Numbered from the stretch's first letter, positions 8,886 through 18,809 are shown. The stretch: DNA of 37,074 nt from an uncultured Bacteroidales bacterium (GCA_947175635.1 CAMWNM010000018.1:1-37074); one strand, 5' to 3'. A program made the numbers and translations. The notes: generated by a model not told the origin, from the sequence alone.

Positions 8886-9281
8886 TTAGCTAATGAAACA
8901 AATAACTTCGCCGCCAACATTCTCTTTCCGGGCTTCCTTGTCGGTCATCAGGCCTTTGGAAGTGGACATGATGGCAATTCCCAATCCGTTCATTACGCGG
9001 GGCAAGTTTTCGGTATCGGCATACTGGCGCAAACCCGGCGTGCTGATGCGGTCTATCCGGTGGATAGCCGGCGTCTTGGTGGAGGGATGGTATTTCAAAG
9101 CGATTTTCAGCGTAGGCTTCGAACCTTCTTCCACTTTGTAGTTTACGATATAACCTTTTTCAAACAAAATGCGTGCGATGCCCGCTTTCATCTTGGAGGA
9201 AGGAACTTCCACCATTCTTTTTCTGGCCATGCTGGCATTTCTGATAACGGTCAAAAAGTCCGCAATAGAATCTGATATCAT
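8886..9281 (-). CDS. rpsH: 30S ribosomal protein S8
   Basis: S8 is a central-domain assembly protein that binds helix 21 of 16S rRNA; in E. coli it represses the spc operon. The 131-residue protein matches the family at SDSIADFLTVIRNASMARKRMVEVPSSKMK and at the C-terminal signature MSTSKGLMTDKEARKENVGGE. It lies 29 bp after rpsN. Confidence 0.98.
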   Translation of the reverse strand: MISDSIADFLTVIRNASMARKRMVEVPSSKMKAGIARILFEKGYIVNYKVEEGSKPTLKIALKYHPSTKTPAIHRIDRISTPGLRQYADTENLPRVMNGLGIAIMSTSKGLMTDKEARKENVGGEVICFIS

Positions 9282-9310
9282 TGTATTCTCTCTTTTTTAG
9301 GTTAAGGAAA

Positions 9311-9580
9311 CTACCAACTGGCTTTTTTTACACCCGGAATCAGTCCTTGAAGCGCCATTTCCCTAAAGTTGATACGCGAGATACCGAATACCCGCATATA
9401 ACCCTTGGGTCTTCCGGTCAGTTTGCAACGGTTGTGCAGACGTACGGGAGAAGCATTCTTAGGAATTCTCTGCAGGGCATCGTAATCCCCGGCTTTCTTG
9501 AGCTCGGCACGCTTCTGGGCATATTTAGCAACCATGCGTTCTCTCTTAAGCTCTCTGGCTTTCATTGATTCTTTTGCCAT
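9311..9580 (-). CDS. rpsN: 30S ribosomal protein S14, zinc-free long type
   Basis: S14 completes the small-subunit head near the A site. At 89 residues it is the long form, lacking the CxxC...CxxC zinc site of the 61-residue form. The C-terminal half, [27 protein letters not shown] followed by [11 protein letters not shown], is the standard signature. It follows rplE by 6 bp. Confidence 0.98.
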   Translation of the reverse strand: MAKESMKARELKRERMVAKYAQKRAELKKAGDYDALQRIPKNASPVRLHNRCKLTGRPKGYMRVFGISRINFREMALQGLIPGVKKASW

Positions 9581-9586
9581 AATGCG

Positions 9587-10144
9587 CTACTTGTTTTGTT
9601 TTTGAAACGGCATACCAAACTCTCTCAGCAAAGCGTATGCTTCTTTATCGTTGGTGGCGGTGGTTACAAACGTGATATCCATACCGCTGATTTTATTAAT
9701 CTTGTCGATGTTGATTTCGGGGAAGATAATCTGTTCGGTAATACCGAAAGAGAAGTTTCCCTTACCGTCGAATCCCTTATCGCTGATACCTCTGAAATCG
9801 CGTATACGGGGGATGGCCACAGAGATAAGGCGATCGAGGAATTCGTACATGCGTTCACCGCGCAAGGTAACCCTTACGCCGATGGGCATGCCTTTACGAA
9901 CCTTGAAGTTCGAAATATCTTTCTTCGACTTGGTGGGAACGGCTTTCTGGCCCGTGATGGCCGTCATTTCCTCAATACCGGCATCTACCAATTTCTTATC
10001 GGCAACAGCAGCCCCGATACCTTGGTTCAAACAGATCTTGACCAAACGGGGAACCTGCATCACACTCTTGTAGCCGAATTCGTTCTTCAAATTCGCAACA
10101 ATCGTGTTGTCATATTTTTCTCTAAGTCTAGGCGAATAACTCAT
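9587..10144 (-). CDS. rplE: 50S ribosomal protein L5
   Basis: L5 binds 5S rRNA and touches P-site tRNA and S13. The 185-residue protein shows [21 protein letters not shown] near residue 33, the signature region [26 protein letters not shown], and [18 protein letters not shown]. Its ATG shares one base with the rplX stop codon (TAATG), indicating translational coupling. Confidence 0.98.
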   Translation of the reverse strand: MSYSPRLREKYDNTIVANLKNEFGYKSVMQVPRLVKICLNQGIGAAVADKKLVDAGIEEMTAITGQKAVPTKSKKDISNFKVRKGMPIGVRVTLRGERMYEFLDRLISVAIPRIRDFRGISDKGFDGKGNFSFGITEQIIFPEINIDKINKISGMDITFVTTATNDKEAYALLREFGMPFQKQNK

Positions 10145-10461
10145 TACTTAATTACCTCCCCTGATTTTTTAGAATAGCGAACTGATTTGTTGGTCTTCTC
10201 ATCCAATTTACGGCCGATACGGCTTGCATTTCCCTTGCTGTCAACCAGCATCAGGTTGGAAATATGGATGCCGGCTTCTTTCTTGATGATGCCGCCCTGA
10301 GGATTCTTGGAGTTCGGCTTGGTGTGTTTGGATACCATGTTGAGGCCTTCCACCGTGACACGCAATTTCTCACGGTCAACCATAAGCACCTTGCCTTGCA
10401 GGCCTTTGTCATCACCGGCCAGCACCTTGACAGTGTCTCCTTTTTTGATGTGTAATTTCAT
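10144..10461 (-). CDS. rplX: 50S ribosomal protein L24
   Basis: L24 is an assembly initiator that binds the 5' domain of 23S rRNA. The 105-residue protein begins [25 protein letters not shown], a typical KOW motif, and contains [26 protein letters not shown]. It lies 14 bp after rplN and its stop codon overlaps the rplE start by one base. Confidence 0.98.
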   Translation of the reverse strand: MKLHIKKGDTVKVLAGDDKGLQGKVLMVDREKLRVTVEGLNMVSKHTKPNSKNPQGGIIKKEAGIHISNLMLVDSKGNASRIGRKLDEKTNKSVRYSKKSGEVIK

Positions 10462-10475
10462 GGTCGTATTTCCTA

Positions 10476-10844
10476 TTAGAGCACTTCGGGTGCCAGTGAA
10501 ACAATCTTCATGAATTGCTTTTCGCGCAACTCGCGTGCTACAGGTCCGAAGATACGCGTACCACGCATTTCATCGGCCGCATTAAGCAATACCACGGCGT
10601 TATCGTCAAAACGGATGTAGGATCCGTCGGGTCTGCGAACTTCCTTGGTTGTTCTTACCACAACAGCCTTCGACACGGTTCCTTTCTTAACATTGCCGGA
10701 AGGAAGCGCGTCTTTGATGGCGACAACGATTTTGTCGCCCACACTCGCGTATCTTCTCTTGGTGCCACCTAACACGCGGATGCAGAGTACCGACTTGGCT
10801 CCACTGTTATCGGCAACACTAAGTCTAGTTTCTTGCTGTATCAT
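10476..10844 (-). CDS. rplN: 50S ribosomal protein L14
   Basis: L14 is a large-subunit interface protein next to L19, and is where the silencing factor RsfS docks; an rsfS gene is present in this same window at 21792. The 122-residue sequence is fully conserved in type ([45 protein letters not shown], then [30 protein letters not shown]). It is 2 bp after rpsQ. Confidence 0.98.
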   Translation of the reverse strand: MIQQETRLSVADNSGAKSVLCIRVLGGTKRRYASVGDKIVVAIKDALPSGNVKKGTVSKAVVVRTTKEVRRPDGSYIRFDDNAVVLLNAADEMRGTRIFGPVARELREKQFMKIVSLAPEVL

Positions 10845-10846
10845 GA

Positions 10847-11101
10847 TTATTTAGCTCTTTCAATGATTTCAACTAATCTCCAACATTTATCTTTGCTCAA
10901 AGGACGCGTTTCCATGATGCGTACCGTATCGCCGATATTGCAATCGTTCTTTTCATCGTGTGCTTTGAACTTGGTCGATTTCTTGACGAACTTGCCATAG
11001 ATGGGGTGTTTCGTCTTGCGCTCAACCAAAACGGTAATGGTCTTCTGCATTTTATTGCTAACCACAACACCGATTCTCTCTTTTCTAAGATTCCTTTCCA
11101 T
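10847..11101 (-). CDS. rpsQ: 30S ribosomal protein S17
   Basis: S17 is an early-binding small-subunit protein with an OB fold. The 84-residue protein has the family features [44 protein letters not shown] and the signature [20 protein letters not shown]. It follows rpmC by 18 bp. Confidence 0.98.
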   Translation of the reverse strand: MERNLRKERIGVVVSNKMQKTITVLVERKTKHPIYGKFVKKSTKFKAHDEKNDCNIGDTVRIMETRPLSKDKCWRLVEIIERAK

Positions 11102-11119
11102 GTTTTCCTCTTTTGGGCT

Positions 11120-11317
11120 TTAGTTAGCCAATTCCCTGCGGCGCAATTCCGTCAGGATACGGGCGATGTTCTTTTTGTGGGTCTTGATAAGGTTCGGGTT
11201 TTCCACAGGAGAAATGCTATGGTTCAACTTCATCTTGTGCAACTCGGCCCTTTCCGTGTCCAAGCGGTCGTTCAACTCCGCGGTTGATAATTCCTTTACT
11301 ACGAATTCTGATTTCAT
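11120..11317 (-). CDS. rpmC: 50S ribosomal protein L29
   Basis: L29 lies beside the peptide exit tunnel, next to L23, where trigger factor and SRP bind. The 65-residue helical protein has the expected pattern ELSTAELNDRLDTERAELHKMKLNHSISPVENPNLIKTHKKNIARILTELRRRE. It lies between rplP and rpsQ with short spacers. Confidence 0.97.
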   Translation of the reverse strand: MKSEFVVKELSTAELNDRLDTERAELHKMKLNHSISPVENPNLIKTHKKNIARILTELRRRELAN

Positions 11318-11332
11318 GGCTTTTGTCCCTTA

Positions 11333-11755
11333 TTATTCGGCTACGTAATCTCTTCTCACAACAAACTTAACGGCGATGGGAAGTTTTTGCGATGCCAGAC
11401 GGAGCGCTTCCTTGGCAACGTCCATGGGTACACCGTCGGCTTCGAACAGAATGCGGCCCGGATTGATGCGGGCTACAAAATATTCAGGCGCACCTTTACC
11501 CTTACCCATACGTACTTCATTAGGCTTCTTGGTGATAGGCTTGTCAGGGAAAACACGGATCCAAATCTGTCCTTCACGCTTCATGTAACGCGTAACGGCC
11601 TGACGGGCGGCTTCTATTTGACGAGCTGTCAGGAAAGCGGTTTCCAGAGCCTTGATTCCAAACGAACCGAAAGCAATCTCGGCACCTCTCTTGGTATTGC
11701 CTTTCAGTCTGCCTTTCTGTTGCTTTCTGAATCTGGTTTTTTTGGGTTGTAACAT
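11333..11755 (-). CDS. rplP: 50S ribosomal protein L16
   Basis: L16 is needed for the peptidyl transferase and A-site region of the large subunit. The 140-residue protein begins [20 protein letters not shown] and includes the signatures [25 protein letters not shown] and [17 protein letters not shown] 79-bp spacer containing a GNRA-type hairpin separates it from rpsC upstream. Confidence 0.98.
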   Translation of the reverse strand: MLQPKKTRFRKQQKGRLKGNTKRGAEIAFGSFGIKALETAFLTARQIEAARQAVTRYMKREGQIWIRVFPDKPITKKPNEVRMGKGKGAPEYFVARINPGRILFEADGVPMDVAKEALRLASQKLPIAVKFVVRRDYVAE

Positions 11756-11791
11756 CTCTGTAAAATGTTAAAATGTTAGCATTAGTTTTAA

Positions 11792-11811
11792 GTGGGTTCT
11801 TGCGAACCTAC
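11792..11811 (-). other. GCAA-tetraloop hairpin between rpsC and rplP
   Basis: In the minus-strand RNA the five-base stem GGUUC/GAACC (complement of 11795-11799 and 11804-11808) closes a GCAA tetraloop, with two more outer pairs after a single mismatch. It lies in one of the longest spacers of the operon (79 bp), and no U-run follows, so it is not a terminator. A role in RNA processing or in control of L16 translation is possible but untested. Confidence 0.5.
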
Positions 11812-11834
11812 GTTTGAAATTGCCTCGGCTTGGA

Positions 11835-12572
11835 TTAAGCGTTGGTCTTTTTTCTCCTGCCGCCCATACCCGAGCGGGGAGCCATCGGCCTGCCGGAGGT
11901 TTCCTTGGAAGCCGGAGCGGCGGTGAATCCTACGGACAAATCGCATTTTCCGTAGATGACGCCGCGGCAGATCCATACTTTTATACCCAGACGACCGTAG
12001 GTGGTGTGGGCTTCCGCCAATGCGTAGTCGATATCGGCCCTCAACGTGTGCAGAGGGGTACGGCCTTCCTTGAAATGTTCGGTACGGGCCATTTCTGCAC
12101 CGCCCAAACGACCGGAAATCTGTACCTTCACACCTTCGGCGCCCATTCTCATGGCTGAAGAGATGGCGGTTTTGATAGCCTTGCGGTACGATACGCGACC
12201 TTCCAACTGACGGGCAATCGAAGAAGCCACGATGACGGCATCCAATTCAGGACGTTTGATTTCGGAGATGCTGATTTGGATTTCCTTGCCGGTAAGTTTC
12301 TTCAACTCTTCCTTGAGTTTATCTACTTCCTGACCGGCTTTGCCGATAATCAGACCCGGACGGGCGGTGAAAATGGTAATGGTGACCATCTTCAGGGTAC
12401 GCTCGATCAAAATCTTGGAAACACTGGCTTTGGCCAGACGAACGTTCAAGTATTTGCGGATCTTGTCGTCTTCCACCAATTTGGTTTCGAAACGGCGACC
12501 GCCATACCAACTGGAATCCCAGCCTCTGATTATTCCCAATCTATTGCCTATAGGGTTAGTTTTTTGTCCCAT
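11835..12572 (-). CDS. rpsC: 30S ribosomal protein S3
   Basis: S3 sits at the mRNA entry tunnel of the small subunit. The 245-residue protein has an N-terminal KH domain (core [22 protein letters not shown] near residue 73) and the C-terminal S3 domain with [30 protein letters not shown]. The last ~30 residues are a variable glycine/arginine-rich tail. It starts 2 bp after rplV. Confidence 0.98.
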   Translation of the reverse strand: MGQKTNPIGNRLGIIRGWDSSWYGGRRFETKLVEDDKIRKYLNVRLAKASVSKILIERTLKMVTITIFTARPGLIIGKAGQEVDKLKEELKKLTGKEIQISISEIKRPELDAVIVASSIARQLEGRVSYRKAIKTAISSAMRMGAEGVKVQISGRLGGAEMARTEHFKEGRTPLHTLRADIDYALAEAHTTYGRLGIKVWICRGVIYGKCDLSVGFTAAPASKETSGRPMAPRSGMGGRRKKTNA

Positions 12573-12574
12573 GG

Positions 12575-13057
12575 TTACTTGTTTTCGGATTCTGATTCAA
12601 CATTCACGTTTGCCGGCTGTGCGGATTTCTTTGCAGCACCTTTTTTTTCGGACTGAGCCGAAAGGTCGCGGCTGCCAAGGATAAGCGTTACGTGGTTGGA
12701 ACGCTTGCGGATTCTATATCCGCGTCCTTGCGGGGCGGGACGCAACCTTTTGAGTTGAACACCACCGTCTACGAAAATTTCCTTTACGTACAAGTGAGCG
12801 TCTTCCATGCGCATGCCTTCGTTCTTGTTTTGCCAGTTGGCCATTGCCGAACGGAGCAGTTTATGCAACTTGGGAGCTGCCTCGCGGTGCCCGTATTGGA
12901 GAACGGCCAAGGCTTTGTCAACATCCAGACCCCGGATCAAATCGGCGGTATAGCGCGTTTTGCGCGGAGAGGTGGGGTTGTTGTTCAACTTGGCCACGTA
13001 GAGCGTCTTCTTCTGCTCTTTTGTCTTTTCAGCACGAATACGTTTTCTCGATCCCAT
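12575..13057 (-). CDS. rplV: 50S ribosomal protein L22
   Basis: L22 lines the narrow part of the exit tunnel with its beta-hairpin, seen here in [24 protein letters not shown]. At 160 residues it is much longer than E. coli L22 (110). A basic N-terminal stretch ([16 protein letters not shown]) precedes the core, and residues ~130-160 form a Lys/Ala- then Ser/Glu-rich tail. Such tails occur in related Bacteroidota. It is 25 bp after rpsS. Confidence 0.97.
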   Translation of the reverse strand: MGSRKRIRAEKTKEQKKTLYVAKLNNNPTSPRKTRYTADLIRGLDVDKALAVLQYGHREAAPKLHKLLRSAMANWQNKNEGMRMEDAHLYVKEIFVDGGVQLKRLRPAPQGRGYRIRKRSNHVTLILGSRDLSAQSEKKGAAKKSAQPANVNVESESENK

Positions 13058-13082
13058 TGCTCTATGTTATTTCAAACGGTGA

Positions 13083-13361
13083 TTACTTTTTACCTTTATC
13101 TTTATTACCGGCATGACCACGGAAAGTACGGGTAGGGGCGAATTCACCCAACTTGTGTCCTACCATGTTTTCGGTAACGTACACGGGAACGAATTTGTTT
13201 CCGTTGTGAACAGCGATGGTCTGTCCTACGAAGTCGGGAGAAATCATGGAAGCTCTCGACCAGGTCTTGATGGTGACCTTCTTCTTGCTTTCTACGGCCG
13301 CAAGCACCTTTTTCTCCAACTTGTAGTGTATATATGGACCCTTTTTAATTGAACGGCTCAT
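13083..13361 (-). CDS. rpsS: 30S ribosomal protein S19
   Basis: S19 lies in the head of the small subunit beside S13. The 92-residue protein begins [19 protein letters not shown] and carries the signature [24 protein letters not shown]. Length and position between rplB and rplV are standard. Confidence 0.98.
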   Translation of the reverse strand: MSRSIKKGPYIHYKLEKKVLAAVESKKKVTIKTWSRASMISPDFVGQTIAVHNGNKFVPVYVTENMVGHKLGEFAPTRTFRGHAGNKDKGKK

Positions 13362-13381
13362 GTTTCTGCGTTTTTAAAAAA

Positions 13382-14206
13382 TTACTTCTTCCTTCTTTCG
13401 ATGATAAACTGACTGGAAGGATTCTTCATGCGGCGAGTCTTGTATCCTTTTGCGGGCATACCCTTTCTGGAGCGGGGATGTCCACCGGATGCGCGGCCCT
13501 CGCCACCTCCCATCGGGTGGTCGACAGGGTTCATGACAACACCGCGGTTGCGCGGCCTGCGGCCCAGCCAACGGCTGCGGCCGGCCTTACCGGAAGACTC
13601 CAGATTGTGGTCAACGTTGGACGTTACTCCGATAGTGGCCTTGCAAGCCTGAAGAATCTTACGGGTTTCACCGGAAGGTAATTTGATAATCGCGTATTTG
13701 CCGTCACGTGAAAGCAACTGGGCGTAAGTACCGGCGCTACGTACAATCTTGGCACCCTGACCAGGACGCAATTCGATGTTGTGGATTAATGTACCGAAAG
13801 GAATTTCGCTCAGGTAAAGCGCATTGCCCAAATCGGGAGCGATATCTTTACCGGACATCACTTTCTGGCCTACTTGCAGGCCATGGGGAGCCACGATATA
13901 TCTCTTTTCTCCATCGGCGTATGCCAAAAGGGCGATACGGGCCGTACGATTGGGATCGTATTCAATGGTTTTTACGATAGCGGGTATCTGATCCTTTTCA
14001 CGCTTGAAGTCGATGATACGGTATTGTCTTTTGTGACCACCACCGATATAACGCATGGTTCTGTGACCTTGGTTATTGCGACCGCCCGTCTTGCGATAAG
14101 AGGTAACCAAAGACTTTTCAGGCTTGGTAGCCGTAATCTCTTCAAACGTGCTGGTGCTTCTAAAACGCTGACCCGCCGAAGTGGGTTTTAATTTCTTTAA
14201 AGCCAT
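13382..14206 (-). CDS. rplB: 50S ribosomal protein L2
   Basis: L2 is needed for peptidyl transferase activity and subunit joining. The 274-residue protein contains the RNA-binding domain ([26 protein letters not shown]) and the C-terminal region with the catalytic-site-proximal signature [17 protein letters not shown] near residue 226. Length is normal. It is 5 bp after rplW. Confidence 0.98.
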   Translation of the reverse strand: MALKKLKPTSAGQRFRSTSTFEEITATKPEKSLVTSYRKTGGRNNQGHRTMRYIGGGHKRQYRIIDFKREKDQIPAIVKTIEYDPNRTARIALLAYADGEKRYIVAPHGLQVGQKVMSGKDIAPDLGNALYLSEIPFGTLIHNIELRPGQGAKIVRSAGTYAQLLSRDGKYAIIKLPSGETRKILQACKATIGVTSNVDHNLESSGKAGRSRWLGRRPRNRGVVMNPVDHPMGGGEGRASGGHPRSRKGMPAKGYKTRRMKNPSSQFIIERRKK

Positions 14207-14211
14207 CTCTC

Positions 14212-14502
14212 TTAAATGTTACTATAAAAATCGATAGTGTCGCCTTGTGCCAAGGTTACCATTGCTTTCTTAACCGCGCTTGTACGGCCTTCGATAAAAC
14301 CGGCCTTCGTGTAACGGGCCTTTCTTTTACCGGGATGGTTCAAGGTGTTGACCTTGGTTACCTTTACGCCGTACATTGATTCAACCGCTTTCTTAATTTC
14401 AATCTTGTTCGCTGATCTGTCAACGATGAAGCCGACGCGGTTCAGTTTTTCCGCCACCTTGGTCATTTTTTCGGTGACGATAGGTTTGATAATGACGTTC
14501 AT
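14212..14502 (-). CDS. rplW: 50S ribosomal protein L23
   Basis: L23 forms the docking site for trigger factor and SRP at the tunnel exit. The 96-residue protein has [51 protein letters not shown], the family core, followed by the usual basic loop [16 protein letters not shown]. It is 23 bp after rplD. Confidence 0.98.
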   Translation of the reverse strand: MNVIIKPIVTEKMTKVAEKLNRVGFIVDRSANKIEIKKAVESMYGVKVTKVNTLNHPGKRKARYTKAGFIEGRTSAVKKAMVTLAQGDTIDFYSNI

Positions 14503-14525
14503 TTTTCTTCAATTAAAGCGGTTCC

Positions 14526-15161
14526 CTATTTCTGACTTGCGTAAATTTCGTCCAGTTTCTTGGCCGAACTTTCTACAAACAGCAGATTTTTCGCGTTGAG
14601 GATTTCGTAAGTGTTTAAATCACTGACGTTTGCAACTCTAATCTGCGGCAGATTTCGGGAGGACAAAAATACAAATTTATTTGATTCCGCAAGTACGATA
14701 AGCGATTTTTTTTCAGCGAGATTCAGATTTTTCAGGATCTCCGTCATTTTCTTGGTCTTGGGCGCATCGAAATTAAGGTCTTCCACTACGGTGACGTTAT
14801 TTTCTTTGAACTTGTAGGCCAAGGCCGACAAACGGGCCAGACGTTTAAGCTTTTTGTTCAATTTGAAGTCGTAGTCGCGGGGACGGGGGCCGAATACGCG
14901 GGCACCGCCATGCAACAGAGGCGAATTGATGTCCCCTCTACGGGCGCCGCCGCCACCTTTCTGTTTGCCGAGCTTCTTGGTACTGCCCGACATTTCCGAT
15001 CTTTCCTTGCTCTTATGCGTACCCTGGCGCCGGTTGGCCATATATTGTTTCACATCCAAGTAAATGGCATGATCGTTGGGTTCGGCATTTACGATGCAAT
15101 CGGTAATCTGCACCTTTCTCCCGGTTTCCTTTCCGGCTGTGTTGAATACTGTTAACTCCAT
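14526..15161 (-). CDS. rplD: 50S ribosomal protein L4
   Basis: L4 lines the exit tunnel with a long loop, seen in [56 protein letters not shown]. In E. coli it also represses the S10 operon; whether it does so here is unknown. The protein has 211 residues. Its start lies 10 bp inside the end of rplC, so the two genes are probably translationally coupled. Confidence 0.98.
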   Translation of the reverse strand: MELTVFNTAGKETGRKVQITDCIVNAEPNDHAIYLDVKQYMANRRQGTHKSKERSEMSGSTKKLGKQKGGGGARRGDINSPLLHGGARVFGPRPRDYDFKLNKKLKRLARLSALAYKFKENNVTVVEDLNFDAPKTKKMTEILKNLNLAEKKSLIVLAESNKFVFLSSRNLPQIRVANVSDLNTYEILNAKNLLFVESSAKKLDEIYASQK

Positions 15162-15781
15162 CTTTCTAATTTTAAAAATGAACCTTTAGGACCGGGTACG
15201 GAACCCTTGACCAAGATCAAATTCTTTTCCAAAACAACCTTCACCACTTCGAGGTTGATGCTTTTTCTTCTGACATTGCCTGTCTGGCCGGCCATACGCA
15301 GACCTTTGAACAAACGAGAAGGATAGGAGGACGCACCTACCGAACCGGGGGCCCTGAGGCGGTTGTGCTGACCGTGAGTGCTTTGTCCAACACCACCGAA
15401 TCCATGTCTGCCAACCACACCTTGGAAACCGTGTCCTTTGGTGATACCGGCAACGTCTATGAACTCGCCTTCGGTAAATACATCCACGGTAAGGCTTTCA
15501 CCGAACTGTTTGCGGTGGCCTTCTTCAAAACGGGTGAATTCCATCGTGACGAGCTTAGGCGTGGTATTTGCCTTGGCAAAATGGCCTTTCAAAGCTTTGG
15601 GGGTATGTTTTTCTTTACGTTCTCCGAACGACAGCTGAATGGCATCGTAGCCGTCTTTCTCTTTTGTTTTTACTTGCGTTACCACACAAGGACCAGCTTC
15701 TATGACTGTGCACGGCACATTGCGACCGGAGGCATCCCAGATGCTAGTCATTCCGATTTTTCTTCCAATTAATCCGGACAT
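15152..15781 (-). CDS. rplC: 50S ribosomal protein L3
   Basis: L3 reaches into the peptidyl transferase centre. The 209-residue protein begins [23 protein letters not shown] and shows the conserved loop [16 protein letters not shown] followed by [31 protein letters not shown]. It overlaps rplD by 10 bp and is preceded by an unusually long 85-bp spacer after rpsJ. Confidence 0.98.
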   Translation of the reverse strand: MSGLIGRKIGMTSIWDASGRNVPCTVIEAGPCVVTQVKTKEKDGYDAIQLSFGERKEKHTPKALKGHFAKANTTPKLVTMEFTRFEEGHRKQFGESLTVDVFTEGEFIDVAGITKGHGFQGVVGRHGFGGVGQSTHGQHNRLRAPGSVGASSYPSRLFKGLRMAGQTGNVRRKSINLEVVKVVLEKNLILVKGSVPGPKGSFLKLERWS

Positions 15782-15866
15782 TACTTTGCTTGTTAATGGT
15801 TGTTGTTACTGTTTTTTTTCGACCGTATCAAACGGCGGTCTGCGTCTTCGAAAGGGGGAGCGGTGA
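15782..15866 (-). other. 85-bp rpsJ-rplC spacer with possible hairpin
   Basis: This is the longest gap inside the ribosomal operon. In the minus-strand RNA a GACCG/CGGUC stem can form over a 10-base loop (between about 15817 and 15836), followed by a run of A and an A/C-rich stretch up to the L3 start codon. No U-tract follows, so it is not a terminator. The A-rich end resembles typical leaders of this phylum. A regulatory function is inference. Confidence 0.4.
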
Positions 15867-16175
15867 TCAGACTTTGATTTCCACTTCCACGCCGCTGGGC
15901 AATTCCAACTTCATCAAAGCGTCGATGGTTTTGGAACTGCTGCTGTGAATATCCAGCAGACGTTTGTAAGAAGACAATTCAAACTGCTCGCGCGATTTCT
16001 TGTTTACGAAAGTGGAGCGGTTTACGGTAAAGATTTTCTTATTGGTCGGCAGAGGGATAGGCCCACTTACCATAGCACCGGTCATCTTTACCGTCTTTAC
16101 GATCTTCTCGGCGGATTTGTCCACCAAGTTGTAGTCGTAAGACTTTAACTTGATTCTGATTTTTTGTTGACTCAC
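15867..16175 (-). CDS. rpsJ: 30S ribosomal protein S10 (GTG start)
   Basis: S10 is a head protein of the small subunit and, as NusE, also takes part in transcription antitermination. The 102-residue protein begins with [26 protein letters not shown] and has the signature [29 protein letters not shown]. The start codon is GTG: the frame meets a stop a few codons upstream with no ATG in between, and the family N-terminus begins exactly here. It follows fusA directly, with a strong hairpin in the 70-bp spacer and no tuf gene between. Confidence 0.97.
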   Translation of the reverse strand: MSQQKIRIKLKSYDYNLVDKSAEKIVKTVKMTGAMVSGPIPLPTNKKIFTVNRSTFVNKKSREQFELSSYKRLLDIHSSSSKTIDALMKLELPSGVEVEIKV

Positions 16176-16193
16176 GGTTTTATTGTTTTAAAT

Positions 16194-16232
16194 GCGGCGG
16201 CCGGAGAAACCTGAGCGGTTGGCGGTCGCCGC
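16194..16232 (-). other. Strong GC-rich hairpin between fusA and rpsJ
   Basis: Positions 16194-16203 and 16223-16232 pair over ten base pairs, nine Watson-Crick and one that is a wobble on one strand, with a 19-base loop. On the minus-strand transcript it lies just after the fusA stop and about 18 bases before the rpsJ GTG codon. The following sequence is A-rich, so it is not a canonical terminator. It may mark an RNA processing site, a 3'-end stabiliser for the str part, or a control point before the S10 part. Confidence 0.55.
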
Positions 16233-16245
16233 GCACTTTGTCAAA

Positions 16246-18333
16246 TTACTTTGTGGCCTGTTTTACCACTTCGGCTGTAATGTTGGCGGGAGCTTCGGCA
16301 TGGTGCGAATATTCCATGGTGGAACTTGCACGGCCGGAGGTGAGGGTACGCAAAGCCGTAACATACCCGAACATTTCGGCCAAAGGTACTTTGGCGCGGA
16401 TAGCCTGTCCGCCGGGTTTGGCTTCGATACCTTCCATGATGCCGCGACGACGGTTCAAGTCGCTCGAAACATCCCCCACGTTCTGGTCGGGCGTTTCGAT
16501 CTCAACCGACATGATAGGCTCGAGAAGAATCGATTTGGCCTTGCGGCACGCTTCGCGGAAGCCCATCTTGGCGCAGACTTCGAAAGAAAGCGCGTCGGAG
16601 TCCACCGGGTGGAAGGAGCCGTCCAGCAGACGGACCTTGAGGCTTTCGAGCGGGTAGCCGGCCAAAACACCGTTCTCCAGAGAAGCCTTGAAGCCCTTTT
16701 CAACCGAGGGGATAAATTCCTTGGGAACGTTACCGCCCTTCACTTCGTTGATGAACTGAAGACCTTTCACGCCTTCGTCGGCAGGGGAGATTTCAAACAG
16801 GATATCGGCGAACTTACCTCTACCACCGGTCTGTTTCTTGTAAACTTCGCGGTGTTCAACCGTAGAGCATACAGCTTCTTTGTACGCAACCTGAGGACGG
16901 CCTTGATTACATTCCACCTTGAATTCACGTTTGAGACGATCCAAGAGGATATCCAAGTGCAACTCACCCATACCGCTGATGATGGTCTGTCCCGAGTTTT
17001 CATCGCTCTTCACGCGGAAAGTGGGGTCTTCTTCCGCCAACTTCATAAGTCCGTTGGAAAGTTTGTCCACATCCTGCTGCGAAACAGGTTCGATGGCGAT
17101 GCTGATAACCGGTTCGGGGAAAGTCATGGATTCAAGGATGATCGGGTTGTTTTCATCGCAAAGCGTGTTACCCGTCTTGATTTCCTTGAAACCTACGGCA
17201 GCGCCGATATCACCGGCCTCGATACGGTCGAGGGGTTGCTGTTTGTTGGCGTGCATCTGAAGAATACGGGAGATACGCTCTTTTTTGCCGGTCGAGGCGT
17301 TGAGAACGTAAGAACCGGATTCGAGCGAGCCGGAATAGACACGGAAGAAAGCGATACGGCCCACAAAGGGGTCGGTGGCGATCTTGAAAGCCAATGCCGA
17401 GAACGGCTCTTTGGGGTCTACCTTACGGTCGCATTCTTCACCCGTTTCGGGGTTGGTGCCCACAACGGCTTCCACATCGAGCGGACTGGGTAAGTAGCGG
17501 ACAATGGCGTCCAACAAAGGTTGAACGGCTTTGTTCTTGATGGCCGAACCGCAGAGAACGGGGTTGATGTTCATGGCGATGGTGCCTTTGCGGATGGCGG
17601 CGATGATTTCTTCTTCGCTGATGGAGGAGGGATCTTCAAAGAACTTTTCCATCAACTTTTCATCTTCTTCGGCCGCGGCTTCCACCAACTTGTTGTGGTA
17701 GGCTTCCACTTGTTCCATCATGTCGTCGGGAATGGGGATTTCTTCGTGTTCAATCCCTTTTTCATCCGACCATTTGTATGCCTTTTTGGTAATCAAGTCA
17801 ACCACACCGATGAAGGAATCTTCCTGACCGATGGGCAACTGCATCACCACAGGATGGGCGTGCAGACGTTCCGAAATCTGATTCACCACATTGTAGAAAT
17901 CAGCGCCGGTACGGTCCATTTTGTTGACGAAGCAGATACGGGGAACCTTATATTTGGTGGCCTGACGCCATACCGTTTCCGACTGGGGCTGAACGCCGCC
18001 TACGGCACAGAAAAGAGCAACCGCACCGTCCAACACGCGGAGCGATCGTTCTACTTCAACCGTAAAGTCAACGTGACCCGGAGTGTCGATAAGGTTGATT
18101 TTGTAACTCTTGTTATCGTAATTCCAGAATACGGTGGTGGCGGCGGAGGTGATGGTGATACCACGTTCCTGTTCCTGCGCCATCCAGTCCATGGTTGCCG
18201 TACCTTCGTGCGTTTCTCCGATTTTGTGCGTTTTTCCCGTATAGAACAGGATACGTTCGGAGCAGGTGGTTTTACCGGCATCAATGTGGGCCATGATCCC
18301 GATATTCCGGGTCTGGTGTAAATCGTTTGCCAT
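16246..18333 (-). CDS. fusA: Elongation factor G
   Basis: EF-G is the GTPase that drives translocation of tRNA and mRNA. The 695-residue protein has the P-loop AHIDAGKT at 15-22, [16 protein letters not shown] for G3, NKMD for G4, and the EF-G domains II-V through to the C-terminal [24 protein letters not shown]. It is the normal size for a Bacteroidota EF-G. It lies between rpsG (8 bp) and rpsJ; in E. coli a tuf gene would follow, but here none does, so EF-Tu must be encoded elsewhere. Confidence 0.98.
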   Translation of the reverse strand: MANDLHQTRNIGIMAHIDAGKTTCSERILFYTGKTHKIGETHEGTATMDWMAQEQERGITITSAATTVFWNYDNKSYKINLIDTPGHVDFTVEVERSLRVLDGAVALFCAVGGVQPQSETVWRQATKYKVPRICFVNKMDRTGADFYNVVNQISERLHAHPVVMQLPIGQEDSFIGVVDLITKKAYKWSDEKGIEHEEIPIPDDMMEQVEAYHNKLVEAAAEEDEKLMEKFFEDPSSISEEEIIAAIRKGTIAMNINPVLCGSAIKNKAVQPLLDAIVRYLPSPLDVEAVVGTNPETGEECDRKVDPKEPFSALAFKIATDPFVGRIAFFRVYSGSLESGSYVLNASTGKKERISRILQMHANKQQPLDRIEAGDIGAAVGFKEIKTGNTLCDENNPIILESMTFPEPVISIAIEPVSQQDVDKLSNGLMKLAEEDPTFRVKSDENSGQTIISGMGELHLDILLDRLKREFKVECNQGRPQVAYKEAVCSTVEHREVYKKQTGGRGKFADILFEISPADEGVKGLQFINEVKGGNVPKEFIPSVEKGFKASLENGVLAGYPLESLKVRLLDGSFHPVDSDALSFEVCAKMGFREACRKAKSILLEPIMSVEIETPDQNVGDVSSDLNRRRGIMEGIEAKPGGQAIRAKVPLAEMFGYVTALRTLTSGRASSTMEYSHHAEAPANITAEVVKQATK

Positions 18334-18341
18334 TGTCTGTA

Positions 18342-18809
18342 CTAGAATTTAAAGTGGGAGAAAGCTTTGTTGGCTTCGGCCATTCTGTGAATGTCTTCCT
18401 TGCGTTTGAAAGCGGCGCCTTCTTCTTTGTAGGCGGCCATGATTTCGGCGGCGAGTTTGTTGGCCATCGACTTTTCATTGCGCTTGCGGGCATAGGAAAT
18501 CAAGGATTTCATGCCGAGCGACTGTTTTCTCTCGGGGCGTATTTCCGAAGGGATTTGGAAAGTGGCGCCACCTACACGACGGCTTCTCACTTCAACCGAA
18601 GGCGTTACATTGGCAAGAGCCTTCTTCCAGATTTCCAAGCCGTTTTCTTTCGTCTTGGATGAAACTTCATCTATGGCGTCGTAGAAAATCTCGTGCGCAA
18701 TGCTCTTTTTACCCTTCAGCATGATGTTGTTGATGAACTTGGTTACCAATACATCATTATATTTGGGATCGGGTAAAATCTCTCTCTTTTTCGGAGTTGT
18801 CTTTCTCAT
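18342..18809 (-). CDS. rpsG: 30S ribosomal protein S7
   Basis: S7 starts assembly of the small-subunit head and contacts E-site tRNA. The 155-residue protein has the conserved start [34 protein letters not shown], followed by [19 protein letters not shown] and a C-terminal [13 protein letters not shown]. It lies between rpsL and fusA, as in the classical str operon. Confidence 0.98.
   Translation of the reverse strand: MRKTTPKKREILPDPKYNDVLVTKFINNIMLKGKKSIAHEIFYDAIDEVSSKTKENGLEIWKKALANVTPSVEVRSRRVGGATFQIPSEIRPERKQSLGMKSLISYARKRNEKSMANKLAAEIMAAYKEEGAAFKRKEDIHRMAEANKAFSHFKF

Noticed and set aside
8873..8920. N-terminal extension of L6 (16 extra codons)
   Set aside because: It overlaps rpsH and lacks family similarity; the standard L6 N-terminus begins at the ATG at 8872.
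15152..15161. Frameshift between rplC and rplD
   Set aside because: Both proteins are complete; the 10-bp overlap is a normal sign of coupled translation.
16192..17493. 433-codon open frame on the plus strand opposite fusA
   Set aside because: It is the complement of a highly conserved gene with biased codons. The translation shows no recognisable family and is rich in Phe, Val, His and Arg, as expected for an antisense shadow.
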